A stretch of 64,000 nt of DNA from Methylocaldum szegediense (lineage in GTDB: Bacteria > Pseudomonadota > Gammaproteobacteria > Methylococcales > Methylococcaceae), in the NCBI RefSeq assembly GCF_949769195.1, contig NZ_OX458333.1, forward strand, positions 2,604,001 to 2,668,000, read 5' to 3'. The translations under genes were made by a program, and so were the position numbers. The notes below the pieces were generated by a model. It did not search any database. It saw only the letters and a list, made by a program, of their open reading frames with translations, and was not told where the DNA came from. This document shows positions 44,815 through 56,342 of the stretch, one piece after another. How positions within the stretch are numbered: the first letter of the stretch is position 1; the number at the start of each line of letters is the position of its first letter.

Positions 44815-47800
44815 ATGCGGCTGGAGAAGATCAAACTCGCGGGCTTCAAGTCCTTCGTCGATCCCACATCGATTCCGCTCCCCGGCAATCTCGTGGGCAT
44901 CGTCGGGCCGAACGGCTGCGGCAAATCCAACATCATCGACGCCGTACGCTGGGTGATGGGCGAATCCTCGGCCAAGCATCTTCGCGGCGATACGATGGCC
45001 GACGTCATCTTCAACGGCTCCAGCACGCGCAAGCCGGTGGGGCTCGCCTCGGTGGAACTGATCTTCGACAACAGCGAAGGCAAGGCGCCCGGCGAGTTCG
45101 CCAAATACCGCGAAATCTCCATTAAGCGCCAGGTCACACGGGATGGACAGTCGACTTACCTTTTGAACGGCACCCGCTGCCGCCGCAAGGACATCACCGA
45201 CCTTTTCCTCGGCACCGGCCTCGGCTCGCGCAGCTACGCCATCATCGAGCAAGGCACCATCTCCCGGCTGGTCGAAGCTAAACCAGACGAACTGCGCGAG
45301 ATCATCGAAGAAGCCGCGGGCATCTCGAAGTACAAGGAACGACGCCACGAGACCGAACTCCGCATGCGCCATACCCAGGAAAATCTCGATCGGCTGCAGG
45401 ATTTGCGCGACGAGGTAGCGAAACAATTGGAGAATCTCCGGCGTCAGGCAAAAAAAGCGGAAAAATATTCGGCTCTCAAGCAGGAGGAACGGCGTTACAA
45501 GGAGCAACTGCTGGCGATCCGCTGGCGCAATTACGACGAGCGCCTGAATGAATATCGGAAGTCCCTGGCCGCCGCCGAACAATTGTTCAAACAGTTGGTC
45601 AGCGAGGGCAATAGCCTGAGCGAGTCCCTGGACCAGCACCGGGAGCGGCATGAAGCGCTGCAACATCAGATTGCCGAGCATCAAGGGCGCTATTACGAGC
45701 TGGGCGCTGAAATCAGCCGTCTCGACCAGACGATCAAGCACGCCCAAAAGACGCGCGAGACGCTGCGTCTGGAACAAACCCGGCTCCATAACGAGAAAGA
45801 GCAAGCCCTTCATGACCTGGAAAACGATAGACATCAGCTCGAGGCCATACGTGAAGAGCTCGCGGCAGTCGAACTCGAACTCGAACAAGCCTTGTCCGCC
45901 GAAACCGAAGCGATCCAATACCGGGATGACGCAGACAGGGCGCTTAAGAACCTGCGTCAGGCGTTCGAATCCTTAAGCGGCGAGATCAATCGCTACAAAA
46001 GCCAAGCCGAGATCCAGAAAACGCGACTTAAGCAACTGGAGCAACAAGAGCGCCAACTCCAGTCCCGACGGGAGCGGCTGGAGCGCGAGCGCGATGAACT
46101 CGAAGACACGCTGCAAGCCGAGGGGCTCGAAGGGCTGCAGCAGGCTCTCGCGGAACTCGAAGCCGAACGCGCGGCGCTGCACGAGCAGCTCCAAATCCTG
46201 ACCGATCGAATCCGTCACGAACGCCAAAGGGCCAAGTCCTGCCACGACGAACTGAACGCCAACCGCGCGGAGTTGCACGCCCTCCAGGGCAAGATCAGTT
46301 CGCTCGAAACGCTGCAGCAGCACGCGATGGGCAAGGACCGCGCCGCACTTAAGTCCTGGTTGGCAGAACGCGGCCTTGACGGGGCTGGGCGCCTGGCCGA
46401 ATACCTGGAGGTTCGCCCCGGCTGGGAAACGGCGGTGGAAAGCGTCCTCGGCAGTTATCTCGAAGCCCTTTGCGTCGAGAGTTCGGCAGATTATTGGCCA
46501 CATTTGAGCGGCCTGCCCGGCGAATCGCTAAGCTTTTTCGAAACCCGCTCCCCTAATGCGAGCAAAACACCGGCCGAGCAGAAACTTATCGGCCAGGTGC
46601 AATCGCCTTGGGAGCTCGCTCCGCTGCTCGGTACCGTGTACTGCGCCCAAGATCTGGCGTCCGCCAAAACGCTGAGCGAAAAGCTAGCGGATCACGAATC
46701 GGTCGTGACACCGGACGGAATCCGCATAGGCCGAGGCTGGCTGGCGATCCAAAAACCCGAAGACGGCAAGGCCGGAATGATCAAGCGGGAGCGCGAGTTG
46801 CGGGAACTCAAAGCGCGACGCGATAGCCTGCTGGAAAAAAACCGGTTGCTGGAACAAGACCTCGCTCAGGCCGATCAAGCCGTAAAAGACGCCGAACACG
46901 AGTACGAGCGAATGCAAACCGAGGAGCGTTCCTTGAGCGTCGAACAAGCTCGTCTCAAGGCCGACTTGAGCGCCGCCACGGCGCGCTGCGAACAGGCCAC
47001 AAAGCGTCTCCGGCAGCTCGAATACGAGTTGGACGATCTGGAAGAGCATCAGTCCCAGACCGTCGAAGAAACCGCCGAAGCTAAGACCGCCTTGCTGGAG
47101 GCCGAAGAGCGGCTTGCCGATTTGGAACCGAAAGTGGCCGACTACGCCGCCCGAAGGGACGAGCTGGAAACCAATCTCAGTAAGGCCGATGCCGCTCTGA
47201 AATTGGCGCGCGAGTGTGTACACCAACTCAAAACTCGGCTCGAAACCCTGAAATCCGCCGAAGGCCTGACCCGAAAACATCTGGAGCGGGCGCAGCAGCA
47301 GTACGAGCAGTCCCTGGGAAGGCTCGAAACCGTCAGCGCGCAGATGAGCGAGGCCGAGATGCCGGTCGAAGACGAACAAGCCCGATTGGAAGAACTACAG
47401 GAACAGCGCGTCGAGGTGGAGCGGACGCTGTCGGATTTGCGCAAGCGCGCCGGCGAATTGGAGACCGAGATGCGCCGCATCGACGAATCCCGCATCCACA
47501 ACCAAAGGGCCTTGGACGATCTCAAACAGCGCCTCGATCAGACCAAGCTCGCGCTTCAGGCCAACGAGGTGCGTCGGCAGACCGTGCAGGAACAATTCGA
47601 CGAACTGGGCGCGGAGCCGGAGGCGGTTTTGGCCGGATTGCCCGAAGACGCAGACGAAAAGATCTGGCAGAAACGTGTCACCGAGCTCGGAGAAGAAATC
47701 GTCAGGCTGGGCGCCGTCAATCTGACCGCAATGGAAGAATACCAAGCCCAGGCGGAACGCATGAAGTTTCTCGATCAACAGCACCAAGATCTGACCGACT

Positions 47801-48330
47801 CGCTGGCTACCTTGAGAGAAGCCATCGAAAAGATCGACAGGGAATGCCGGGCTCGTTTCAAGGATACCTTCGACCGGATTAACGCGGGCCTACAGCGAAT
47901 GTTTCCCAAACTGTTCGGCGGAGGCCAGGCATCCCTGGACCTCACCGAGCGTGATCTGCTGGAAACCGGCGTCAGCATCATGGCGCGGCCTCCCGGCAAG
48001 CGCAACACCTCGATCCACCTCCTTTCGGGAGGCGAAAAGGCGCTCACGGCGGTCGCCCTGGTGTTCGCCATCTTCGAACTGAACCCAGCGCCGTTTTGCC
48101 TGCTCGACGAAGTGGATGCTCCGCTGGACGACGCCAATGTCGGTCGGTTTAGTCAATTGGTCAAAGAAATGTCCGAAAAGGTACAATTCCTTTTCATTTC
48201 GCATAACAAAGCGACGATGGAAATCGCCCAGCATTTGGCCGGTGTCACCATGAAAGAACCCGGCGTGTCCCGCATCGTCGCTGTCGACATCGATGCGGCG
48301 GTTGAAATGTCGGCGGGATCAGCGGCCTAA
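44815..48330 (+). CDS. smc: Chromosome segregation ATPase SMC
   Basis: The 1171-residue protein has the full SMC layout: N-terminal ATPase half with GPNGCGKSN (Walker A, about 31-39), a first long coiled coil, a hinge (about 510-640; the SVLGSYLEALCVESSADYW region lies in it), a second coiled coil, and the C-terminal half with signature LLSGGEKALTAVAL and Walker B CLLDEVDAPLDDAN. SMC dimers with ScpAB compact and separate daughter chromosomes. The start is MRLEKIKLAGFKSFVDPT, matching the family's usual first residues. zipA and ligA follow on the same strand, a conserved gammaproteobacterial order. Confidence 0.97.
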   Translation: MRLEKIKLAGFKSFVDPTSIPLPGNLVGIVGPNGCGKSNIIDAVRWVMGESSAKHLRGDTMADVIFNGSSTRKPVGLASVELIFDNSEGKAPGEFAKYREISIKRQVTRDGQSTYLLNGTRCRRKDITDLFLGTGLGSRSYAIIEQGTISRLVEAKPDELREIIEEAAGISKYKERRHETELRMRHTQENLDRLQDLRDEVAKQLENLRRQAKKAEKYSALKQEERRYKEQLLAIRWRNYDERLNEYRKSLAAAEQLFKQLVSEGNSLSESLDQHRERHEALQHQIAEHQGRYYELGAEISRLDQTIKHAQKTRETLRLEQTRLHNEKEQALHDLENDRHQLEAIREELAAVELELEQALSAETEAIQYRDDADRALKNLRQAFESLSGEINRYKSQAEIQKTRLKQLEQQERQLQSRRERLERERDELEDTLQAEGLEGLQQALAELEAERAALHEQLQILTDRIRHERQRAKSCHDELNANRAELHALQGKISSLETLQQHAMGKDRAALKSWLAERGLDGAGRLAEYLEVRPGWETAVESVLGSYLEALCVESSADYWPHLSGLPGESLSFFETRSPNASKTPAEQKLIGQVQSPWELAPLLGTVYCAQDLASAKTLSEKLADHESVVTPDGIRIGRGWLAIQKPEDGKAGMIKRERELRELKARRDSLLEKNRLLEQDLAQADQAVKDAEHEYERMQTEERSLSVEQARLKADLSAATARCEQATKRLRQLEYELDDLEEHQSQTVEETAEAKTALLEAEERLADLEPKVADYAARRDELETNLSKADAALKLARECVHQLKTRLETLKSAEGLTRKHLERAQQQYEQSLGRLETVSAQMSEAEMPVEDEQARLEELQEQRVEVERTLSDLRKRAGELETEMRRIDESRIHNQRALDDLKQRLDQTKLALQANEVRRQTVQEQFDELGAEPEAVLAGLPEDADEKIWQKRVTELGEEIVRLGAVNLTAMEEYQAQAERMKFLDQQHQDLTDSLATLREAIEKIDRECRARFKDTFDRINAGLQRMFPKLFGGGQASLDLTERDLLETGVSIMARPPGKRNTSIHLLSGGEKALTAVALVFAIFELNPAPFCLLDEVDAPLDDANVGRFSQLVKEMSEKVQFLFISHNKATMEIAQHLAGVTMKEPGVSRIVAVDIDAAVEMSAGSAA

Positions 48331-48426
48331 TTGTTCCTGTGCCGCAGGGGCCGATTTTCCGTACAAAAAGTGGCGCTCGGCCGCCTCCTTGTTTCCGGGC
48401 GGGTCAAGGGCATTCGAGGAAAGGGG

Positions 48427-51583
<3,157 letters not shown>

Positions 51584-51650
51584 TTTTCCTGAACAGCGGC
51601 ACTTTCGAGTAAGGCAGTTCGCGAATCGATTTAGGGTAGAAAGCAAAAAA

Positions 51651-51681
51651 AAGGTCGGCTGAGGAGGTACCGGCCGACCTT
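51651..51681 (-). terminator. Rho-independent terminator
   Basis: On the minus strand AAGGTCGGC ... GCCGACCTT forms a 9-bp stem followed by TTTTTTTT. It lies immediately after the stop codon of a short minus-strand frame and 68 bases before the membrane-protein gene, so it should stop transcripts entering from the right. Confidence 0.8.
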
Positions 51682-51847
51682 AAAAGTCTTCCTTCGCTAG
51701 TTCGTTGAGGTGCTGAACCAGCGTCTGCCTTGAGGGGGACTCTGCGGCAGTGGTTTTATAATATGGTATCGACTCGATATCTTCAAGCATTTTTTTAAAA
51801 TTTGATCTCGGGATCTGGATTGGGCGTTCGCGAGACTCATCGAACAC
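51680..51847 (-). CDS. Possible short gene ahead of a strong terminator
   Basis: The frame ends exactly at the terminator and reads VFDESRERPIQIPRSNFKKM, LEDIESIPYYKTTAAESPSR, QTLVQHLNELAKEDF. It stays open upstream to 51895 (IPRVEFFAARTCVFVFDESR), with only a GTG as a conventional start. The polar, helix-forming composition and abutting terminator suggest a real or recently lost gene, possibly the 3' end of a longer one. No family is recognised and no ribosome site is clear. Confidence 0.35.
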   Translation of the reverse strand: MFDESRERPIQIPRSNFKKMLEDIESIPYYKTTAAESPSRQTLVQHLNELAKEDF

Positions 51848-51954
51848 GAAAACGCAGGTCCGAGCTGCGAAGAATTCGACTCGCGGAATACTGTCTCATA
51901 AACGTTTCGTGGCGTCTCGCGACGCGTGCACGTCAGCCTTGAATGCTGATCCGA

Positions 51955-52326
51955 AGCCCGAAGGAGCGATTTGGCAGTACTCGCCTTTTTGCTAAGCGTG
52001 ACTTTATGCCGCGTGTGTTCTGGGTCTCGTCTTCGGTTTGGCGCTCATGCTCGATGCACCCGCTTCGCGGGAACCGGTCATCATTTCGGCTCTCAGCATC
52101 ATCATGGTGGGGTTCGCGGCTCCGCAAGGGAATATGCGGATCGATTGGGTTGAGAGAGGGCAGGCGATTAATCAGTTGGCAGGGCGTCGCGGCAATCAAA
52201 ATCGTAAATCCTCGCGAGGCGATTTCGACCCACTACAACGGTTACCCGGTTTTCAAATTACCGCTCGAAGACTTCAAAGAGCTCCGTCGTCGTTGCGGGT
52301 CTCAACAACCGACTGAGATAGCTTGA
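51955..52326 (+). pseudogene. Possible decayed membrane-protein gene
   Basis: One frame reads LYAACVLGLVFGLALMLDAP, ASREPVIISALSIIMVGFAA and PQGNMRIDW, giving two membrane spans. A second frame continues RLISWQGVAAIKIVNPREAI, STHYNGYPVFKLPLEDFKEL, RRRC and a stop. The halves would make one plausible protein (two spans followed by a small PH-like beta domain) if a frameshift near 52160 is assumed. No start or ribosome site is visible. The rest of the gap to 52456 has no other feature. Confidence 0.35.
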
Positions 52327-52456
52327 GATCATTGAGCCACGCTGGGCCCTACCGCTTCGCGGTTCCGAAAAGCCGACTCTCGGCCGGTCTCACCTTTAAA
52401 GTTCCAACACCAACAGACGCTGAGCTTGCGTCAAACGGCCATCGCCCGACTTATGC

Positions 52457-52939
52457 TTATGTCAGCGTCCCCTGACCCACGACAGCTTCGGGCGGATGAG
52501 AAGGCCGTTCACCGTATTTCTTGGCCGCCTGTTTGCAGAAAGCCTCGACGAATGACTCGGTTACTTCCTTGAAAAAGCCGCCGAAGGCCATGCCCAACAA
52601 AGCATTCGCGAATTCAAAATCAAGCCGGAAGGTCGCTTCACAGCCGCCCGTCGCGATCGGTTCGAAACGCCACTGTCCGCGCAAATGCTTGAACGGGCCT
52701 TCAACGAGATTCATGCGGATTTGTTTGCTCTCGACCATCGAGTTTTCCGTGGTGAAGGAAAACTTGATCTTGCCTTTGGACAGCGTGATGGTGGCTTTGA
52801 GGGAGTCGGACGTTTTGGAATGCAGTTTTACATGGGTACACAGAGGAAGATAGCTCGGATAGGACTGAACGTCGTTCACCAAATCATACATTTCCTTGGG
52901 CGTATAGTTGACGCAAACACTCGTGCAAATGACCGCCAT
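52457..52939 (-). CDS. Coq10/RatA-type START-domain protein
   Basis: The 160-residue protein is a START/SRPBCC fold of the Coq10/RatA family: YTPKEMYDLVNDVQSYPSYL and PLC at the start, a beta-sheet core (SLKATITLSKGKIKFSFTTE), the conserved loop EGPFKHLRGQWRFEP and the C-terminal helix FFKEVTESFVEAFCKQAAKK. Family members bind ubiquinone and help it reach the respiratory chain; E. coli RatA overproduction also blocks ribosome joining. AAGG precedes the ATG. In many gammaproteobacteria this gene is opposite smpB; here it follows a LOV-protein gene instead. Confidence 0.85.
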   Translation of the reverse strand: MAVICTSVCVNYTPKEMYDLVNDVQSYPSYLPLCTHVKLHSKTSDSLKATITLSKGKIKFSFTTENSMVESKQIRMNLVEGPFKHLRGQWRFEPIATGGCEATFRLDFEFANALLGMAFGGFFKEVTESFVEAFCKQAAKKYGERPSHPPEAVVGQGTLT

Positions 52940-53086
52940 AACTAAACCTTGAATAATACGTGATCTTCTCTAGCTGCGCCGGCCCGAGCGACGGCGCCCA
53001 TTTTCGGCTGTATGCGAGCAGTTCGGAGGTTCTTTCGAAACAAACCATCTTTTTCTCGCTTTTTCTCGCGCATTTTTGCGGAGGGA

Positions 53087-53557
53087 TTAGCCCAATGATT
53101 TCGTCAGTTTTGACATGTTTTCCAGTCTTTCGCTCAGGCGTTTTATTTCTTCCTCGGCACGCACCTGGCTGGTTACATCGTACTGAATGCCGAGGAAATA
53201 AATCACCTTTCCGTTCCGATCGAAAAGCGGTGTAAGTGCGAGGTGATTATAAAAGAGCTCGCCGTTCTTTCGATAATTGCGAAGTGTCATCTCGATCGGC
53301 TGAAAATTCGCGAGCGCATTGCGGATATGGCTACGCGCCTCCTGATCTCTATCGTTTCCCTGTAAAAACCGACAGTTTCGCCCTAGCACTTCCCCCAAGC
53401 TGTAACCCGTAATCTCCTCAAAGGCCTTATTGGCATAAACGATTGGCATATCGTCCAAATCTGGATCGGCCAGTGTCACGCCGTTGACGCACGAATCGAG
53501 AATCTTGGCCAGCACCTGCGGGATAAGTCCCGGATCTTTTTCAACAATGAAGGCCAT
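53087..53557 (-). CDS. Short LOV blue-light photoreceptor (PAS/LOV domain)
   Basis: The 156-residue protein is almost entirely one LOV domain. It carries the photoactive motif GRNCRFLQG with Cys62, the flavin-contacting residues Asn94 and Asn104 (LRNYRKNGELFYNHLALTP) and the signalling Gln125 (FLGIQYDVT). A C-terminal helix (RAEEEIKRLSERLENMSKLT) would form a coiled coil, as in short LOV proteins of Pseudomonas. All residues needed for the FMN-cysteinyl adduct are present, so light response is likely. There is no output domain; signalling must go through partner binding or dimer rearrangement. AGGAGG precedes the ATG. It lies in a run of four minus-strand genes. Confidence 0.9.
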   Translation of the reverse strand: MAFIVEKDPGLIPQVLAKILDSCVNGVTLADPDLDDMPIVYANKAFEEITGYSLGEVLGRNCRFLQGNDRDQEARSHIRNALANFQPIEMTLRNYRKNGELFYNHLALTPLFDRNGKVIYFLGIQYDVTSQVRAEEEIKRLSERLENMSKLTKSLG

Positions 53558-53651
53558 GGCCGGTTCCTCCTAGCTCATCACTTCAATCTTTGGTTTTCGG
53601 CCTATCGTTGACCGAAATACCTCGCCAAACTCCTTTTCTCATCATTTCTCA

Positions 53652-54122
53652 TCATGACTCGCCCTCAATCAGGCTCTTCAGATTCTTCACCGTCCGCTCG
53701 GCACCATCCTGGATCGCGGCCCGTATCAATTTCTCGAACGGCCGCATGAACAGTTCGAGTTCGAACAGCTCGAAAGTGAATGCCAACTGCGTGACCGGGG
53801 TCGGCGTGCTTTTTTGCTCGAAGTCGAAGGCACAGCGATAGGGGCTGGACACCCCGCTGAAGCCAAGTCGCTTATTGGGTTGATAATCGGTCACTCTGAA
53901 CGTCGACTCCGTCCGGTGTCCGTGGTCGACCCGAACCTGATGCGCCAAAGTGCCGAGACGCACAGGCCCATCCGACAGAGGCTTCAATTCGACAACTTCG
54001 GGGGACCATTTGGGGTAATTGACGAAAAATTCATCGCCGACAAAACGAAAGACTTCGTTTATGGGTTTGTTGATGACCGTGGTCGCCTTGGCTTTTACGG
54101 GCTGACTTGAGCCAAACATCAT
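53652..54122 (-). CDS. SRPBCC-family protein
   Basis: The 156-residue protein has the SRPBCC/polyketide-cyclase-like pattern: KATTVINKPINEVFRFVGDE, FFVNYPKWSPEVVELKPL, a strand FRVTDYQPNKRLGFSGVSSP, and a long C-terminal helix (MRPFEKLIRAAIQDGAERTV). Such folds bind hydrophobic ligands or lipids. AGGAGG lies before two consecutive ATGs, so the start could be one codon later. It is 94 bases upstream of the LOV gene on the same strand; no ligand can be named. Confidence 0.78.
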   Translation of the reverse strand: MMFGSSQPVKAKATTVINKPINEVFRFVGDEFFVNYPKWSPEVVELKPLSDGPVRLGTLAHQVRVDHGHRTESTFRVTDYQPNKRLGFSGVSSPYRCAFDFEQKSTPTPVTQLAFTFELFELELFMRPFEKLIRAAIQDGAERTVKNLKSLIEGES

Positions 54123-54236
54123 TTTGCCTCCTGATTTCCTGGCGTCGTCATCGGATGCACCGATTTCCCATAAATCCAGTCGAGCTTCGTGTTCGAAAGC
54201 CTTGCCGCAGGTCTAGCCACGCCTTATTCCCGCCCG

Positions 54237-55397
54237 TCACAAGATATAGGTATCGATGCCTGCGAGTAATAGATCGTATTGCGCCTCCACAAGTTCTTTC
54301 ACAACCGCCGCGGGAAAACCCGCTACGACGTTGCGCTCCGACACCAGCCATCCCACGGAATCTTGCGGTCCCAGGCTGATCAGATAGCCGAGGTCGCGAT
54401 GCAGATACGGCTCCAACAACTTGACGAGTCCCGAGTGCCTGAGAATGTTCCGAGCCGCCAGCTTGCCCTTGCGCACGGCAGACTGAGCGGTCATGGCGTT
54501 CGAGCCCAACGAGCGGTAATACGAGCAGTCGCCGGCGGTGAAAATCCGATCCAAAACCTCTCCGTCCGCCACGACCTGACCGAAAAAATTGGCGTGCAGA
54601 CGAAGTCCCACGCTCTTGCCGATGAAAAGTAGCGTGAGGTGGGAATCGAGTTCGGACAAGTCGCCCGTTTCGGCCGATTCGAGTACTACATGATCGGCCT
54701 CCTGGCCCCGAAAGAAATGACCGGGCACGTACTCGATTCCGAGATCCGCCATTCGAGCCTCCGCATACCGCCCCAATTTCGGATCAAACTGCGTCAGCAC
54801 TCCCTGCTCGGAGCTCACTAGGCGCAGGCGACAAGGAATTCGGCGCTCCCGCGCGAAATGGGCGATCTCGAACAGATACTGGATCCCGGTCGCACCGCCC
54901 CCGACTGCGGTAATCCACGGCATGGAAGAATTAGCTGCCGCCAAGTGCTCTTCTAGGATTTCGGGCGCCGGCCTTTCGATGAAATCATCGAGATCGATCA
55001 CCTGTCTCGATTTTTCGAGCTTCTTGAAACCGGCACCGGTGGCGACCAGGAGATAATCGAACCCTACCACCTCCTGGCCCACCGGTATGACTCGATCGTA
55101 TTGCCACTTTTTCAACGTCGAATCGTCGAATGTCAGATCCGCCATCACGTGGCGAAAATTGAAGCGCTTTTCTAGAGCCGAGAACGGCACCTTGAAATCC
55201 GTTAAAGGACGACGAAAACTTTCGTGAAGATGTGTAATCTTAAGGTGATAAGGCTGGCGATCGACCAACACGATCTCGGCGTCGGGGCGGTATTCACGGA
55301 TCGTAATCAGTGCCGAAAGACCCGAATAACCACCGCCGATGATGACAAGCTTGAGTGCTGCCTTGCTGGGAAAATACAATGGCAAAAACATGTCCAT
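54237..55397 (-). CDS. FAD-dependent pyridine nucleotide-disulfide/NDH-2-like oxidoreductase
   Basis: The 386-residue protein has the FAD dinucleotide-binding motif VIIGGGYSGLSALITIRE (about 18-35), YLLVATGAGFKKL, a second Rossmann motif AVGGGATGIQYLFEIAHF for NAD(P)H, and the flavin-binding IFTAGDCSYYRSLGSNAMTA segment followed by QSAVRKGKLAARNIL. This order fits type II NADH dehydrogenases and related quinone reductases. There is no redox-active CxxC, so it is not a disulfide reductase. It would oxidise NAD(P)H at the membrane surface; quinone as acceptor is inferred. First of four minus-strand genes that include a LOV protein and a Coq10-like protein. Confidence 0.82.
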   Translation of the reverse strand: MDMFLPLYFPSKAALKLVIIGGGYSGLSALITIREYRPDAEIVLVDRQPYHLKITHLHESFRRPLTDFKVPFSALEKRFNFRHVMADLTFDDSTLKKWQYDRVIPVGQEVVGFDYLLVATGAGFKKLEKSRQVIDLDDFIERPAPEILEEHLAAANSSMPWITAVGGGATGIQYLFEIAHFARERRIPCRLRLVSSEQGVLTQFDPKLGRYAEARMADLGIEYVPGHFFRGQEADHVVLESAETGDLSELDSHLTLLFIGKSVGLRLHANFFGQVVADGEVLDRIFTAGDCSYYRSLGSNAMTAQSAVRKGKLAARNILRHSGLVKLLEPYLHRDLGYLISLGPQDSVGWLVSERNVVAGFPAAVVKELVEAQYDLLLAGIDTYIL

Positions 55398-55662
55398 TCG
55401 ACTTTTGTTGTTTCTTCTTGTATGAATTCCCCGTAGTCAAGGGTTCGATTTCCGAAAGCACGAGGACCCGATCACCCTGCCGCGGACATTCCCGCTCTTC
55501 ATAAGACTTACCGATCCGGCAAAGATTCCCCCTTGCTTGGTTACGCAGCGCTCACGCGGTTTACGCCGCACCGGTGACGACTCGCAGCTCCAACGGAAAA
55601 AAGGCTCGGCTAGGACTTTGTGTCAACCGGAATTTACAAACAGGACAACGAGGAATTTATCC

Positions 55663-56052
55663 ATGACCGACCAAGATACCCTCTATCGCCCAGGCGATAA
55701 ATCGAAGCGGATTCTCGTGGTCGATGACAACACGGATGCCGTGGAAAGCTTGGCTTTATTGCTCGAACTCGAAGGCCATGACGTCCGGACCGCGCTCAAC
55801 GGGCCGGCGGCTCTCGATTTGGCATCGGATTTTCAGCCCGACGCAATTCTTTTGGACATCGGTCTCCCCGGCATGGACGGCTACGAAGTGGCGCGCAGAC
55901 TGCGCGGACGTCCGGAAACCAGCGGAGCGCTGATCATCGCGATCACCGGCTACGGGCAACAAGAAGACCACGCCCTCACCAAGGCAGCTGGGTTCGATCA
56001 TCATCTGGTGAAGCCGGTCGACCCCGAAGAACTGGGCGCTCTACTCGCATAG
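55663..56052 (+). CDS. Single-domain response regulator (CheY-like receiver)
   Basis: The 129-residue protein is a receiver domain only. The acidic pair is Asp21-Asp22 (ILVVDDNTD), the phosphoacceptor Asp65 (AILLDIGLPGMDGYE), the switch Thr95 (IAITGYG) and Lys117 (LVKPVDPEEL). It resembles receivers fused to hybrid kinases (RLRGRPETSGALIIAITGYG) but stands alone with no output domain. GAGGAA lies 8 bases before the ATG. No histidine kinase is adjacent, so its partner is encoded elsewhere. Confidence 0.9.
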   Translation: MTDQDTLYRPGDKSKRILVVDDNTDAVESLALLLELEGHDVRTALNGPAALDLASDFQPDAILLDIGLPGMDGYEVARRLRGRPETSGALIIAITGYGQQEDHALTKAAGFDHHLVKPVDPEELGALLA

Positions 56053-56079
56053 CCCTATGGCGACGGACTGGGTGATTTC

Positions 56080-56095
56080 ACACACTGCTGTGTGT
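56080..56095. repeat. Short perfect dyad downstream of the response regulator
   Basis: ACACAC-TGCT-GTGTGT is a 6-bp perfect inverted repeat 27 bases after the response-regulator stop codon. It has no T-run; it could be a weak hairpin or a protein-binding site. Nothing else is seen between it and the next gene. Confidence 0.35.
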
Positions 56096-56342
56096 CATTT
56101 GACTCACTTTTTGAAGATGCCGCCGGAGCGAACGTCGTGTTGTCGCCCACATCCCCATGGATTCGGCACACTTGGCTCGATTTCTGCGTGAGATTATTTG
56201 ACCAGCGGTGTGAAATAGCCGCCATGCGTGAAATCGCGCAGTTTTTAACTGAAGTATCGCTTCGCTTTCCGACGGATTGAGCGCAAACCGGCTATTCGAC
56301 GTAAGGGTAATGTTCAGTCCATTCGAGCGACAAACGAGTCGA

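Noticed and set aside
44812-45918. 368-codon minus-strand frame opposite smc
   Set aside because: Hydrophobic, Leu/Phe-rich translation is the usual antisense image of coiled-coil codons; smc on the other strand is unambiguous.
52457-52939. RatA as part of a toxin-antitoxin pair
   Set aside because: No RatB-like partner gene is adjacent and the Coq10-type START fold has a housekeeping role in quinone handling.
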